Source of the DNA: Microstegium vimineum
Taxonomy: Eukaryota; Streptophyta; Magnoliopsida; Poales; Poaceae
Assembly: GCA_022036555.1 (NCBI GenBank)
Contig: CM039137.1
Span: 5,954,319 to 6,018,318, forward strand
DNA length: 64,000 nt
Direction of reading: 5' to 3'
Each line of letters starts with the position of its first letter. Positions within the stretch are counted from its first letter, which is position 1. Below are positions 42,813 to 54,958 of the stretch, in pieces. Made by a program: the position numbers and the translations under genes. Under the pieces are notes generated by a model that saw only the letters and a list, made by a program, of their open reading frames with translations, was not told where the DNA came from and did not search any database.

Positions 42813-45289
42813 ATGCAGACGGTCGTCTCTGCGGTCCTCGCGGACCTCGTCGGTCGAGCCATGTCCTACACCGTGGATAGGTGCTGCCACTGGAGGCGCA
42901 AGGGAAGCATAGAGGAAAGCCCGCAACGGCTGCACCGCGTGCTTCTACGAGTCCAAACCGTCGTCGAGGAGGCCGACCGGCGGTGCGTCACCAACCAGGC
43001 GATGCTCCGGCAACTTCAGCTGATGAGGGAAGGCGTGTACAGAGGCTACTACCTGCTCAGCACCTTCAACTGTCAAGGCGTTGTGCAATACATGACCAAA
43101 TTCAATCCGGCGGCGAAGCGCTTGTGTACTCTCTCCGCCAGGACGACGACGACGAGGACGAACACGGCGTCAGAAGACACGAGACGCGAGGGGGAGGCGG
43201 AGGCGGAGGCGGAGTGTAAGAGGTGCTCACTGTCCTAGAGCGCATGGCCAGCGACATGAAGGAGCTCGTCGTGTTCTTGAGCTGCTACCCTCCCACGACG
43301 CGCCGCGAGCCTTACAGCGGGCAGCTGTGGCTGCAGAACCGCATGTTCGGCCGTGACGCGGAGCAGGAGAGGATCATACGCTTCTTGCTGGAACCAGAGC
43401 CTCCAAGCGCGGAGTATTTGGGCGTGCTTCCAGTGATTGGTGGAGCAAGAGTCGGCAAGAGCACCCTCGTCGAACATGTCTGCTTGGACGAGAGGGTGCG
43501 CAACCACTACGTGACACCAATTATCTGGGAGGCAACGGCGTAATTAAGCATCAGGACGATCTCGGTTCAGCCGGGAAATCACTGGTTGTTATTGAGCTGG
43601 TTGGCGACGTGGATGAGCACACCTGGTGGAGAAGAACACGACGCACCATGCCGGTCAGTAAAATAATTGTTACAAGTCGATCGGAGAAGATTGCGAGTTT
43701 TGGAACGACACAGGCTCTTGAGCTGAAACCTCTTCCTCGAGAAGCCTTCTGGTACTTCTTCAAGACTATCGCGTTTGGGAGCACTGATGCCAAGGATCAG
43801 CCGGAGCTAGGATCCATATGCATGGAGATGGCGGACCTGTTGAACAGATCATTCATAGCGGCAAATTTGTTTGGTGGCTATCTGAGAGCCAACCCTCGTT
43901 CGTCCTCAGTTTTGGCAAAAGGTTCTCAAAGGGTTGAGAGATTACACAAGTAGGCACCTGCTTCTCTTTGGCGAGCATCAATCCGACCTCCTAGCCAATG
44001 ATCGCCTAGTATACATGTGGAGATTGTTACGAACGACGTATAGGGATATGAAGTAAAGAATCAAACCACAGAGGAGACACATGATTTAACGTGAAAAACC
44101 CCTTCAATATGAAGGGGAAAAACCACGGGCACCAACCAGCAACAATCTCACTATATCTCAAGAGTTTGGGCTACACGCCTATGACGGCTTACAAGAGAAT
44201 CAAGTCTCCACGAAACCCTAGCAAGAGTATATATATATAGCGTACCGTACCGCGGGGGGCTCCGCCCCCGCACCCCCAACCACAGGGGCGAGGCCTGATG
44301 GGCCGGCTTCAGAATCCGCTACGCTCCGGCCCAAGCCTCCGGCGACGGGCCTCCGCTCCGCTCCGTCAGAAGCCCAGCCTATATCCTGGAGTGAATTTGG
44401 AACAACTCCAACAAACTCCACCTTGAGACAAATTCATCTTGTATCATAAATCAACCATTTATCCTGAACATAACAAAGATAAAAAATCACTGGTGCCAAC
44501 AATAGTCTCTTGGACTATCCAATTAAACCAACTAAGCTTGAGCACAGCTCAAACTTAGCAACAGGAACAGACTTTGTCATCATATCAGCAGGATTATCAT
44601 GAGTACTAATCTTGCATACCTTCAGCTTACCTTCTTCAATCACATCACGCACAAAATGATACTTGATATCTATGTGCTTAGTTCTCTCATGGAACATCTG
44701 ATCTTTAGTGAGGTAAATTACACTCTGACTGTCACAGTGCAAACTTATGCAAGATTTAACTCCACAAAGCTCAGCGTACAAACCTTTTAGCTAAATTAAT
44801 TCTTTGCACGCTTCACAAATAGTCATATATTCTACTTCAGTAGTAGACAAAGCAACAACTGACTGTAAAGTAGCCCTCCAACTCACAGCACAACTGCCAA
44901 CAGTAAACACATAACCTGTAAGTGATCTTCGTCTGTCCAGATCAGCAGCATAATCAGAATCCACACCGGCTTCAGAATCCGCTACGCTCCGTCAGAAGCC
45001 CGGCCTATATCCTGGAGTGAATTTGGAACAACTCCAACAGAGATTACCCAAGACTGATGCTATGATGATAGCTTACAATTGTTACCAAGCGTGCTCATCA
45101 TCCCAGCAGCATGATCTGCCCAAGATAACCTTGAAAGAGCTGCAAATTGGAAGCACAAGACCTCGAGGAAACTTTCAAGTCCTGGCATGGAGATCAAACA
45201 TACCACCATACTACAGCTATTTCGTCGTCGCTGCGCCCTCGTGCACCGGGGAGGAACAAGCAAACCCGGCATCCGGCAGGCATGACTGA
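42813..45289 (+). pseudogene. NB-ARC (resistance-gene-like) pseudogene
   Basis: The N-terminal coiled-coil-like domain (42813-43220) reads MQTVVSAVLADLVGRAMSYT, HRVLLRVQTVVEEADRRC and NQAMLRQLQLMREGVYRGYY. After a frame change near 43200 come ELVVFLSCYPP, MFGRDAEQERII and the P-loop GGARVGKST (43439-43465). Then SKIIVTSRSEKIASFG and FWYFFKTIAFGS (43660-43790) match NB-ARC RNBS-B/C. A third frame change precedes FWQKVLKGLRDYTSRHLLLF and VYMWR. There a Copia insert (44025-45039) splits the gene, and the frame continues after it (LPKTDAMMIAYNCYQACSS) to the stop at 45287-45289. There is no LRR. At least three frameshifts, a short deletion near 43540 and the insertion make it non-functional. The intact family would bind ATP/ADP in immune signalling. 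Confidence 0.8.
44025..45039 (-). mobile_element. Internally deleted Copia in the NB-ARC gene
   Basis: Bounded by TGTTACGAAC and CTCCAACA and flanked by the target duplication GAGAT (44020-44024, 45040-45044). Contents: LTR 44025-44413, a polypurine-like AAGGTGGAGTT (minus strand), the end of pol with Copia RNase H (44781-44515, minus; HCDSQSVIYLTKDQMFHERT, KYHFVRDVIEEGKLKV), and a 75-bp LTR remnant (44965-45039). Gag, integrase and RT are deleted. Confidence 0.9.
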
Positions 45290-45933
45290 ATTACATAATT
45301 AATTTTATACTTTTATGTACGTATGTTTTATCCCTTCATTCAGTATGTATCATTAGCACACATTAATGGAGGTGTTTTGCTTTGTGAATGCAATTTTGGT
45401 GTAACCAGATAGGAGGCTGTTAGGCATTTGACTATTCGAGCATGTTTGTAGCCTACTAGAAATTTCAACCCAAAAGACCATTCAAATCTCTGCTATAGTC
45501 TACCATTTTCTATCCACGTGTCTGACACTTAGAGCCGAAATTATTGTATGGATTCCACTTGGATTATAATTTCAAAAGGCTTGACTCGCGTAGTACAAAT
45601 CAATGTCATTTGTTATAGTCTAACATTTTCCAAGGTATCATTTGTTATCGACCATGCCCAAAATTAAACGAAAAACTTGCGTATCTCCAATCTTTTTTTT
45701 TGCAAGATTGAAAAAAAAAACTCTCCACTAACTCCTTATCTCAAACTCCTATTTTTTCAAAAAATCGATCCAATCACTTGAAAATAGTATCAATAGACTA
45801 ATCTAGAGGTGAAGTAAGGATAGAGCTTTCAATACAAATGTACGAGAGGCAAATGAAGTATAAAAGTGATCGAGGTATTTAGGAGCGAGATTTTGGAAAT
45901 ACATAAATTACCTCAACAAATATGCTTCCAATT

Positions 45934-46797
45934 ATATTACGGTACACAAGGCTTTACAGGGTAACAAATGGATCTCACACATTTTTCCTATCACAGAGCC
46001 GGAAGAGATCCAGGAATATGTTTCGCTCTGGGCGGAGGTACATCACATTCAGCAGGATATAGACATAGAGAACAGTATTGTGTGGCGTTGGACGGCAGAT
46101 GGTGAATATATAACCAAAAGTGCTTATGGCATTCAATTTGAAGGAAGTTTCAGTAAGCTGAAACTCATGCCGATGTGGAAAGTTATGGCAGAACATAAAT
46201 GTAGATTTTTCGCCTGGACGCTACTCCATAAGAAGATTTTAACAGCTAACAATCTGAATCGTCATTTGCAAACTTTGTGGAATCTGCCCAGAGACACCCA
46301 CACACCTTTGTAAGGACTGTGATTACACTAAGCAAGTTTGGGGCATTTTGAAAGCCTGGTTCGATTTAGCTATCATCAACACGATCATTCCCAACGGCTC
46401 ACTACATAAATATTGGCACAAATGTCGAGCAAAGATTGAGAGAACACACAGAAAAAGGTTCGATGGAATTATGATATATTTTTGGTGGAACATTTGGAAG
46501 GAACGCAATAGAAGGACTTTTCAAGACAAAAGTCTACAACCAAGGGAGGTAGCTTTCTTATGCAAGGAAGATATTGACCAATATCAGTTGGCAAAAAGAC
46601 CGGATGTTAGGCAATAGTGATCAGGGCTCTCTTCTTTTAGTAGTCCTTAATAGAGTAGAGCAGAGCTGTAAAGTTTTAGTTGTTTCCTTTTTCTCTTTTT
46701 AGTTTTTTCCTGTAAGCTGGTAAGCCTGTTTGTCTCTTTTTTCTTTTCTATCGTCTAATAAAAATCCGGCAAAAGCTTTTTGCCGCCCTTTGAAAAA
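45934..46797 (+). mobile_element. 5'-truncated LINE with zf-RVT region
   Basis: Flanked by a 16-bp target duplication (AAATATGCTTCCAATT; 45918-45933 and 46798-46813) and ends in poly(A) after TTTTTGCCGCCCTTTG. The plus strand encodes the zinc-binding region that follows LINE RT: IVWRWTADGEYITKSAYGIQ, CRFFAWTLLHKKILTANNLN, then after a frame break YFWWNIWKERNRRTFQ. The expected cysteines between the two parts are missing, suggesting a small deletion near 46290. Confidence 0.9.
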
Positions 46798-47327
46798 AAA
46801 TATGCTTCCAATTCTTTTAGCCACTTGAAATACTCATTGATTCACCAATTACTCTTTTTAGAATCATTGTTAATTCTTTAATGTCTTCGACCTACAACTT
46901 TTACCAACACTTTATAATAGAACATTGTTATGACATTTAATAAATCCATATGATTATGAAATTACTAGACAAGCCTATGTGTATTAGGTTTTTGCTTCAA
47001 ACTAAATATTTTGGGACCTATTGGTGGTCAAAATCTTAAAAACTGTGACCGGACCTTTGGCCAATAACCTTGACATAGTGCCGAAATTGGACCTATTAGC
47101 ATTACGGTGCCGCCGTATCTAGCTCCCAAGTCCACCGAGCATGTAAACGGAATCAGCAAGCATTGTCATATTCTTTTGTCTTCCTTAATTCTTATAAACT
47201 TTTCAACGCTGAACCGGTAGCCATTTTGCCCCTTCAGTAGTGAGTTTTTACCTTCGATATCCCCATGTTGTTCATTCTCCGGAGCTTCGTCAAAAAGATC
47301 AGGTCACAACCCCTATCAAAAGCTTAA

Positions 47328-47465
47328 GGCTTTGTTTGGATGTAGTCTGGTTGACATCAATCTACATATGTTATGTGGATTGGAGTGAAATTTGAACTAA
47401 ATATCACCCTAACTCATACCAACACATGTGGATCGAGATGAATCCAACATCATCCAAACAAGCAC
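47328..47465. mobile_element. Tourist-type MITE, 138 bp
   Basis: Starts GGCTTTGTTTGGATGTAG and ends CATCCAAACAAGCAC, flanked by TAA on both sides (47325-47327 and 47466-47468). Non-coding. Same family as 57697-57783. Confidence 0.8.
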
Positions 47466-47758
47466 TAAATTGGAAGTCGTTGGATATATTACACTGATTT
47501 ATACTTTACAAGTTCAGCGCACTCGGATGGACATATAGATCTGAAGTTTATTGTTCCTGCCCGTTCAAACTGTGATGTCCCCATCCACATCAAGAAAAAG
47601 TCATTAGTGCCCACCATGAACCTTGAACTGTTGACTTGAGAGTGTCCTTGCAATGAACAATTGAGACAATTATTTCCATTACCATCAACCTCCTTCTTGC
47701 CCCAGTATCTACTGTACCGTCATCAACTTTCCCCTTTTAGAATAGATTTTCGTTGCAA

Positions 47759-48060
47759 TGGAGCTCATCGTCTCCGCGATCATGAGGGATGAACAGGGCC
47801 CTGTCCAAGGCGATCCAGAGGTACAGAGAGACAAAAGGTCCAAGGCAGAAGAGACAGAGCACAAGCTCAGGCTCAGGCGGCTGCATGGCGTGCTCCTCTA
47901 GATCGATGCCACGGTGGAGGAGGCTGAGGGGCGGCACATCACCAATCAGGCCATGCTCGATTGAGATGCTCAGGCAAGGCATGTATCAGGGTCACCACAT
48001 GCTCGACACCGTTAGGTACAGTACAGGTTGTTTGGAAGCGCCCTGGGCATGCAGATCGCG
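47759..48060 (+). pseudogene. NB-ARC-family relic, N-terminal end
   Basis: MELIVSAIM at 47758, then RLHGVLL-stop-IDATVEEAEGRHI, ITNQAML and, in another frame, GMYQGHHMLDTVRYST. These parallel the first 100 residues of the pseudogene at 42813 (HRVLLRVQTVVEEADRRC, TNQAMLRQLQ). Stops and frame changes show it is dead. Nothing recognisable follows to 48800. Confidence 0.65.
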
Positions 48061-48868
48061 GAGCTGATGGGCAGTTCCTTCTTGGCAGGAAGCATAGCAG
48101 CGACATTGATGAGAGCCAACAAGAACGCCTAGTTCTAGTGCAGGGCGCTGCACTGCTTGAGAAACTATACAAGGAAAGATCATGTTTGGCGAGCGTCCTA
48201 GCCATCTTCTGCAGAGAATGGCCAGGATGCAGTTACAATCTGAAACGTCTATCAGCTGCCGTCTGCCCGTCTCCGCATGCAACTATGCAAGGGTGTAGAA
48301 GTAACCTTACATGCTTATATACACGTATAAGCTTATACTCTTATAAACTCAAGTAGTGCCAATAATCATGTAGTCCGGTTTCCATCCGGGTATTTGCTCA
48401 CAGGACAACATACCAAATCCAATGGATGTGCTATCTCTCAGGCGCGTCCACAGGGCATTGCCATATATACCACACAGCAGCCTGCCAGCCTCAGCCCTCA
48501 AACAGCATCTTGATTCACTTGCAACTGAGCAAAATGACCAGCAGGCGATAGCTGATAAACCTAAACGGTATATGCACACACAAAAAATTGCAGACCGCAC
48601 AAAAAATGAAAGCGAAGGCAAGCAGGGGGCGACAAACATGCTAGGATTGCCGATTTACGATCTTAAACAAAATGGTAAAGCTAGCCTACAAAATTAGAGG
48701 CTAATTCTGATAAACAACTCCGGTATACAACGTCAAGTACCACATAATGAAAGAAAGCCACATGCAACATCATTATTTGTTCCGTTTAAACCGTGGCACA
48801 GAAATTTAATGTCGGACAAAATTTAAAGAGGACAACAGCACACAATCCAATGCTCGATGACACGACCT

Positions 48869-51666
48869 TCACTTCCCACCAAGGCTTGGGAATTGAGCTT
48901 GATCTTCAATGGCCGGAGCAGCAGCTGGGCCACGATTGTATCCCCCACCGTATCCACCTCTAAAACCACCACGCTCCCCACGGCCCCTTCCACGACCACG
49001 GCCACCATAGTATCTTTCTCCTTCGGCAGGTTTCAGGAACTCATTGATGCTCACCCGACTGCACCCCAAGAATTCAACAATTATCATATCAGCACACAGG
49101 TTTTTTTGTCCCCAACTAAGAATTAATCACAAAGCAGCATAACATAATAATAAAAAACACAACGGAACTAACACAATCCTATGGGTCACTGTAGTAAGAC
49201 TGTCCCCCTTTTTTCCCCTAATATCATATTAGCACCGAGCTTTTTTCACCCAACTAAGCATTACTTACAAAGCGACATAATATAATAATAAAAAACACCA
49301 TGGAACTGACACAATCATAAGGGTAAGACTGCCCTCCTTTTCCAACAAAGCATTAATCAGAAAGCAACATCATAGTAATCAAAAACACCTTGAACCTGCC
49401 AAATCTATGGGTCATTGCAGTAAGACTGGCCCCTGCTTTTCCCCCTTGTTAAGATTATCAAGGTTGAAGGTGCAGAATACTTAAAAAATCTCAAATCACA
49501 CGCTTACAATTTCAGAGTTAATTCAGATTACGCTCGCTGTAACTATGACAAATTCATAAGCGGATTGGGCAAAATTCAATCAATTCAAGCACTCAATGAG
49601 AAAAGTGATAAGCTAAAGAGATGTAAACAAAATCTATCACATACAGAATCAACACACCCCACGAAGAAACAAAAATATACAGCTGCAGTGCAACCATGTT
49701 TCAGCAACTATTTTGATTTTCAACTACAAAGACAAGAGAAAGATATGCATACCTTCTTAGCACGCTCATCACGCTCAGCAATTTCCTTCTTCTTATCCTT
49801 GTCAGAACCCTAAGAGAGCAAAAACGATACATCCATAAACACATGCATAGCTCAGTAAAATTTAGGTATCAAAGCATTAAATACAAGGAAACTAACCAGC
49901 TTAATGAAAACTTCATCATTTTCTTTCTTATTTGAAAGTGGCTGCAGAGACTGCAGATCCTTATCAACTTCAACTTTCCTCTCTTCAGCCTTCAAAGCAA
50001 GTAGTGCTTTCCTCTTCTCCTCTCTTATTTTCTCAAACTCCTCGAGAGTCATCTCCTGCATAGCTGAATATTAGAAAGTAGATCGATCTGAACCAATATC
50101 ATACAAGAAGGGGCAAGGGAATAGCCTTTAGGCTTTATAGCTTGTTTGCAAAAAAAAAGGTTAAGGTGGCACATAACGTTTTTCCCCTAAACAGGATACG
50201 TCAGGATAAGATAATGTGCTTAACAAACAGTAATAACAAGATTAAAATTGGCTTCCCCAACGACATAGCACAAAAAAAAACAAGTTACCTGTCACTGTAC
50301 TACGAAGTAGGAACTAGAACAGGTTAACAGAGTTCAAAATTTGACAGTTCTACCCTGAGCAATTGCAGGTCACAAACATCACAACCCCACTCTCTTAGTC
50401 TTCAATCGCACATGTATCATCCACACTTATCACAGAAGGGACAATACACATGATAATTGGGCGAACACTGCCACTTATAGACATTAAATGGACTTAAAAG
50501 TGGCTAAAACAAAGTAAGCTGTTACCTTGTCCTCTTCCTTTTCTTCCTCCTCATTTGCAGGAGCTTCTTTGTTATCTTTGTTCTCATCCGCTGCTGGGGC
50601 ATCATTCTGCTCACCCTGTTTCTCAGCAACAGGAGCACCCTCCTCCACCTTCAGAGCTTCCTCTGTTTCCCTGGTCGCAGAGGATTCCATTAGTACAATT
50701 AGCCTTCCAGAGGTAGTCACAGAAATGCTACAGTTAAAACAATATGGTATAGTCTCCTTACTGGGCAAGAACATCATCAGTGGCAGTCCCCCAGTTCCCA
50801 CGTCCTGCGCCATCACGCTTCATCTCATAGCCATGGCCAGTCCCACTGTGGCGCTCATAGTTTCTCCGTAGTGGCCTCTCAGAATCATCACCAAATTCAC
50901 CCCTATAACCACCACGTCTGCCTCCACCGCGGTACGGGGGACGAGGGCCTCTCTCCCTTTCACCTTCAGCTCCACCAGTTACAGCACCATCCCCCCTATA
51001 GCCTCCACCACCATAACCTCCCTGGAAGCCATTGGCATTGTCACCACTGAAGTCCCGATTCTGGCCATAGCCCCGTCCACCTCTGCCACGGCCATGTTCA
51101 CCACGGCCAAAGCCTCCACGAGCTGATGCACCACCACCGCGTGCATCTCTCACTGAAACATGTACAATACAAAGAGTACAGATGAATATTCGTGCATTCA
51201 GGAAATGGAGGTGATAACAAACTAATTGATATGAACTAAAGCCTGAAGAAAGGTAAAAATTCCACTTTGCAGCAGTGGAAAGCTCGCAACTTTACAAGAC
51301 GCACCATCAAAGTTTGCAACTAGCATGATGCTGCCTCATGGATGGATAGAAAATTCAGAAATATGCTCTAAACATCTCTAAAGCGTTCGTGCTAGACGGA
51401 ACATTTCGGAAGCTGCAAGGAGCCCCAAGTGCCCGGAGAGCCAGATCTAGCACCATGAACAATCACAACTCACCAGTCTGCGAGGGGGGGGCGGGCTTGG
51501 TCGGCAACTTGGCGGCGGCCGCAGGCTGGGCAGCCTTCCCAGCAGGCGCTGCGGCGGACTTCATCGCCTCGGCTTTCTGAGCCGCCGCCGCCGCCGCGGC
51601 AATCAGATGCGAGGGGTCGTCGTTATCGTCGACGCCGAGGAGTTCGAACATGTTGAGGGTAGCCAT
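48869..51666 (-). CDS. RGG-repeat RNA-binding protein, tandem copy 1
   Basis: Six exons (minus): 51474-51666, 50762-51152, 50526-50670, 49897-50055, 49753-49809, 48869-49058; about 377 residues. Order of domains: Stm1_N (MATLNMFELLGVDDNDDP), an Ala-rich linker, the first RGG block (RGGFGRGEHGRGRGGRGYGQ), the HABP4/PAI-RBP1 core (RPLRRNYERHSGTG, GAGRGNWGT), an acidic Glu/Lys helix, EMTLEEFEKIREEKRKALLA, and a C-terminal RGRGRGRGERGG block ending FPSLGGK. The family (SERBP1/Stm1-like; RGGA-C in Arabidopsis) binds RNA and ribosomes. At the start of exon 6 three Gs replace the two in copy 2 (49054-49056), shifting the frame and predicting loss of the last RGG block. The start was chosen because copy 2 lacks the upstream ATG. 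Confidence 0.85.
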
Positions 51667-52169
51667 GGCAGCGGCGACGGTAGGCTTCAATAGGGTCGCG
51701 AGGTACCTGATGAAGAGTGGTGAAGGAGGGCACTAGCAGCTTCGTCGGACGGGTTCCGCCATTAGAATAGAATAAAGATGAAGGAGGGAAGGGGAGAAGA
51801 GGGTAGGGTTTTGGGCGGGGGCGGCGGCGGCGAGGGGCTGCAAGCGAGAGGGTGAGTGTGACAAGGACAAACCCTAGCCGCACTACTACGAGCTCATATC
51901 CTTTCGTCTCCGTGTGGGGCTGCTCGGTTTTTTTACCCTTTCTGCTCAGAATCTCTCAAATTACGGTAATAACCTTGAGCCTGAGAGGTAATTGCCGTTT
52001 TAGTAGCTGTTTGGCCTCGTATTTGACACCTGAATTGGCGTGCCGGTAACCGGAGGGGTATATGTGGAATTTCTTGGATTGGTGGTTTTCGGAAGTAGGT
52101 GAGGCGCTCGTGGGTTCGGGGATCTGACCATCTGGAGCCGTCGAGCACGAATCAAACGGATGTCATATC

Positions 52170-54958
52170 TTGTGATGGAAGAAATGTAATGCGTGGGTTT
52201 TTTTTCCCTAGTGTCGAGTTTGCAATTCATGAATTTTCCGTGTTCCTATATTTTTCGTATGAAAAAAATATAAAATTTCTACATAATTTATGTTAAATTT
52301 CTACATTCTAAACAAGTCCTAAAAGACAAGTATGTGGTTTAGCTTTAATTAAGCCACCTATATTTGTCACGATCTCGGATTCTTTGTTAGGGTGGGTAAT
52401 CTACGAGATATCATTTTAGTTGTCATCTTATTCCTTAGTGGGGTTTTTTCATCTATAGGTTTTGCTCTCCTTTGCTTTAGAAAAAGCTTAAGATTAGCCT
52501 TGACATATTTTATGTAGCCATCGGACTTTAGGCAAACTTGAATTACGACGACAATCAAACACTAGCTAAAAAATATGACTATATAAGATTAGTTGTGACA
52601 ACAACCTTATGCTACAATCTAAATATGCTCTAAGTGTTAGTTTGGTGGAGTAAAACCATATCAATGTTCCCAGGGTGGACAATCAAATCCATTCTTATTA
52701 AGAGTTAAGAGTGACGATCAAGTCTGTCATCCCATCTCTCGGACACCGCACCATCGTTTACGCCCACCACCACACATGTGCCCCGTCCACAAACCACAAA
52801 CATTGTTGCATTGCCTATGTTATGCAAGTGTTTCCTTCTATGAGCCCAAAGTGCCGGCTAAATACACAAGCTAGCTAGTGTGATGTGCACGTAGTTATGA
52901 TGATGAGTAGCAATCGGTGTGTAGTCCGTCTAGGTTTTGTCTCCTCATATATTGTCATTTTCACTTAGACACAGCTGTCAATATTAACAGATGGGCAAAC
53001 ATAGGAGAGAGGTTGTGGGGGCAACGGAAAAAGAAAACTAATGGTGTCCTTATTTGTTGGGGCAACGGAAAAGAAGACTAATGATATTCTTATCAAATCG
53101 GTAGAGAATGCATAGAGATTCATCAACTACCACTATCTAAGGTAGATCGTGTGTTCAAGTCACGGAGGAGCGTGGCATAGTGACATGCGAGTACCATGTG
53201 TACAAAATGGGTCTAACGGGTGAGTTTTAAGTAATTTGTTATGATACAACACTCCTACGTGCAAAAGTTACTTTTGACTTATTTTCTGTATGTTATTATA
53301 GAGAACAAGAGATAAGATTTCCGATGAAATTGCTCTAATTATGCAAGCTATCCTTAACTCGCTTTCTAAATTATCATTTAGAGAGTTATTTGAGTAAAAT
53401 CTATCTCTAAATCTTTTCATCACTCTTGAATAGTTTATCGATGGCATAATCTCTCCATCTTTTTAGCTACCGAAAATCAAGAACAAAAGGATATATATTC
53501 AAATATTTATTTAAGAAATCCATTTGAGAGTATTTTTTTTCACCAGAATCTCTATCTGAATTAATTATAAAATTCAACTCATGTGTCTGAGAGCTACCTA
53601 GCTACAAGCTTTCACTCTTAGCCAACATCAAGGGTGAGTGTGTCATCGTGCCCTAATTTAGATAATATATCGTGGATGGTACTTATTTTAATGATATAAT
53701 AGTTTGGGGAAACCACTTAAAGAGCTCATTTTTTCCTATGCTATATAAGTTGCTTGGCAACTTCATCAAGACCATATTTGGTTAGGTCGTTGTAGCTTTT
53801 GAAAAAGCTGATGTGAGTTATGGGCTGTGGAAAAGCAGTTGTCGAAAAGGCAAAAGGTCATTTGGTTAGAGTAGCTATGAAAATGTAGGTTGTGATAGTT
53901 TGTTAATATGCAAATTGAACGTAATAAGATAATATGTTCACTAATTCGTATGTAAATGACTATTTTAGAAAGGAAAAATATTTTTCTAAGTTTTCATCTA
54001 TCGAAGTGATGCTTTTCTACATGAAGTTTTCAGCCTATTCATGCATAACAGAGCATAAAAAGGAAAACACACTCGCACTAGGAACCATAGTGATTTCATA
54101 AATCAACCCACATTCTATAGTTATCATGCCACACTATTCATTTGGCATGGATTTCACATATGGAACCATGTAAAAGTTTCTAATCCTTTTTCAACCTTCA
54201 TCTTCAACCGACAAAACAAGCAGCGTAGAGAATGTTGGGTTGAGCCGATTCCTAGTGGCCTATTGCTAGATCTAGCGATGGCCTGGCTGAGGGACTCAAC
54301 GGTCACTCGGATGGAGACGTCGGTCGTGAGGGTTGCCGGCTGGAGGAGCGGCGGGCTGGCTGGAGAAGAGGGCGTAGGAGTGGTCGCCCAAACGGAAACG
54401 CAAGTCATGGGGGTTGCCGAATGGGGGAGCAGCAGGCTAGCTGGAGGAGTGGGGCGTGGGGGCGGCTCGCTGGGAACACCTAGCACCGGCGGTGGGCTAG
54501 GGCAGTAACCGGCGGGGGATGAGCGGCGACGAAGGCTGCAACTTGCATTTCCCCAACGTGGAAGCGACGAAAGTCTAGAGAAGAAGCGTGCACCGGAATA
54601 GAAGGAAAAATAAAGCGTTTTATTTCATAATAAATGACAAGTGGGTAATTTCTTTGAACTTGTCTACCTCCAAAGTAGGGGAAACCTGCTTTAGGATTTG
54701 TACTAGAGTAAAAGATGATTTTGGGCTAAAACACCTCTAGCTTTTAACCCCTTTGATTGACTTTTGGATTTTATAAAAGAAAAATCAGGTTGGAAAGCCC
54801 AAATGTCTTATTTTGTATGTCCTACAACTTTTCTTAAAAGAGTATCTTAGTGTAGGATATAATAGAGCACTTTAGTAGATTATCTAAAACTTGTCTCCTA
54901 TATTTTGGTTATGGGCACAAGAAAGGTAATGTCTCCATTAATTAGGAGAAATGATGCT
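52170..54958. other. AT-rich intergenic between the RGG copies
   Basis: No gene recognised. A GC-rich patch at 54230-54560 has ORFs on both strands without domains and may be part of an unbounded transposon. Confidence 0.5.

Noticed and set aside
53100..53200. Possible tRNA-derived SINE (GTGTTCAAGTCACGG resembles a B box)
   Set aside because: No matching A box at proper spacing and no poly(A)-like tail or target duplication.
53760..54800. Transposon bounded by CATATTTGGTTAGGTC and a loose inverse near 54760
   Set aside because: The inverted match is too weak and no target duplication could be found.
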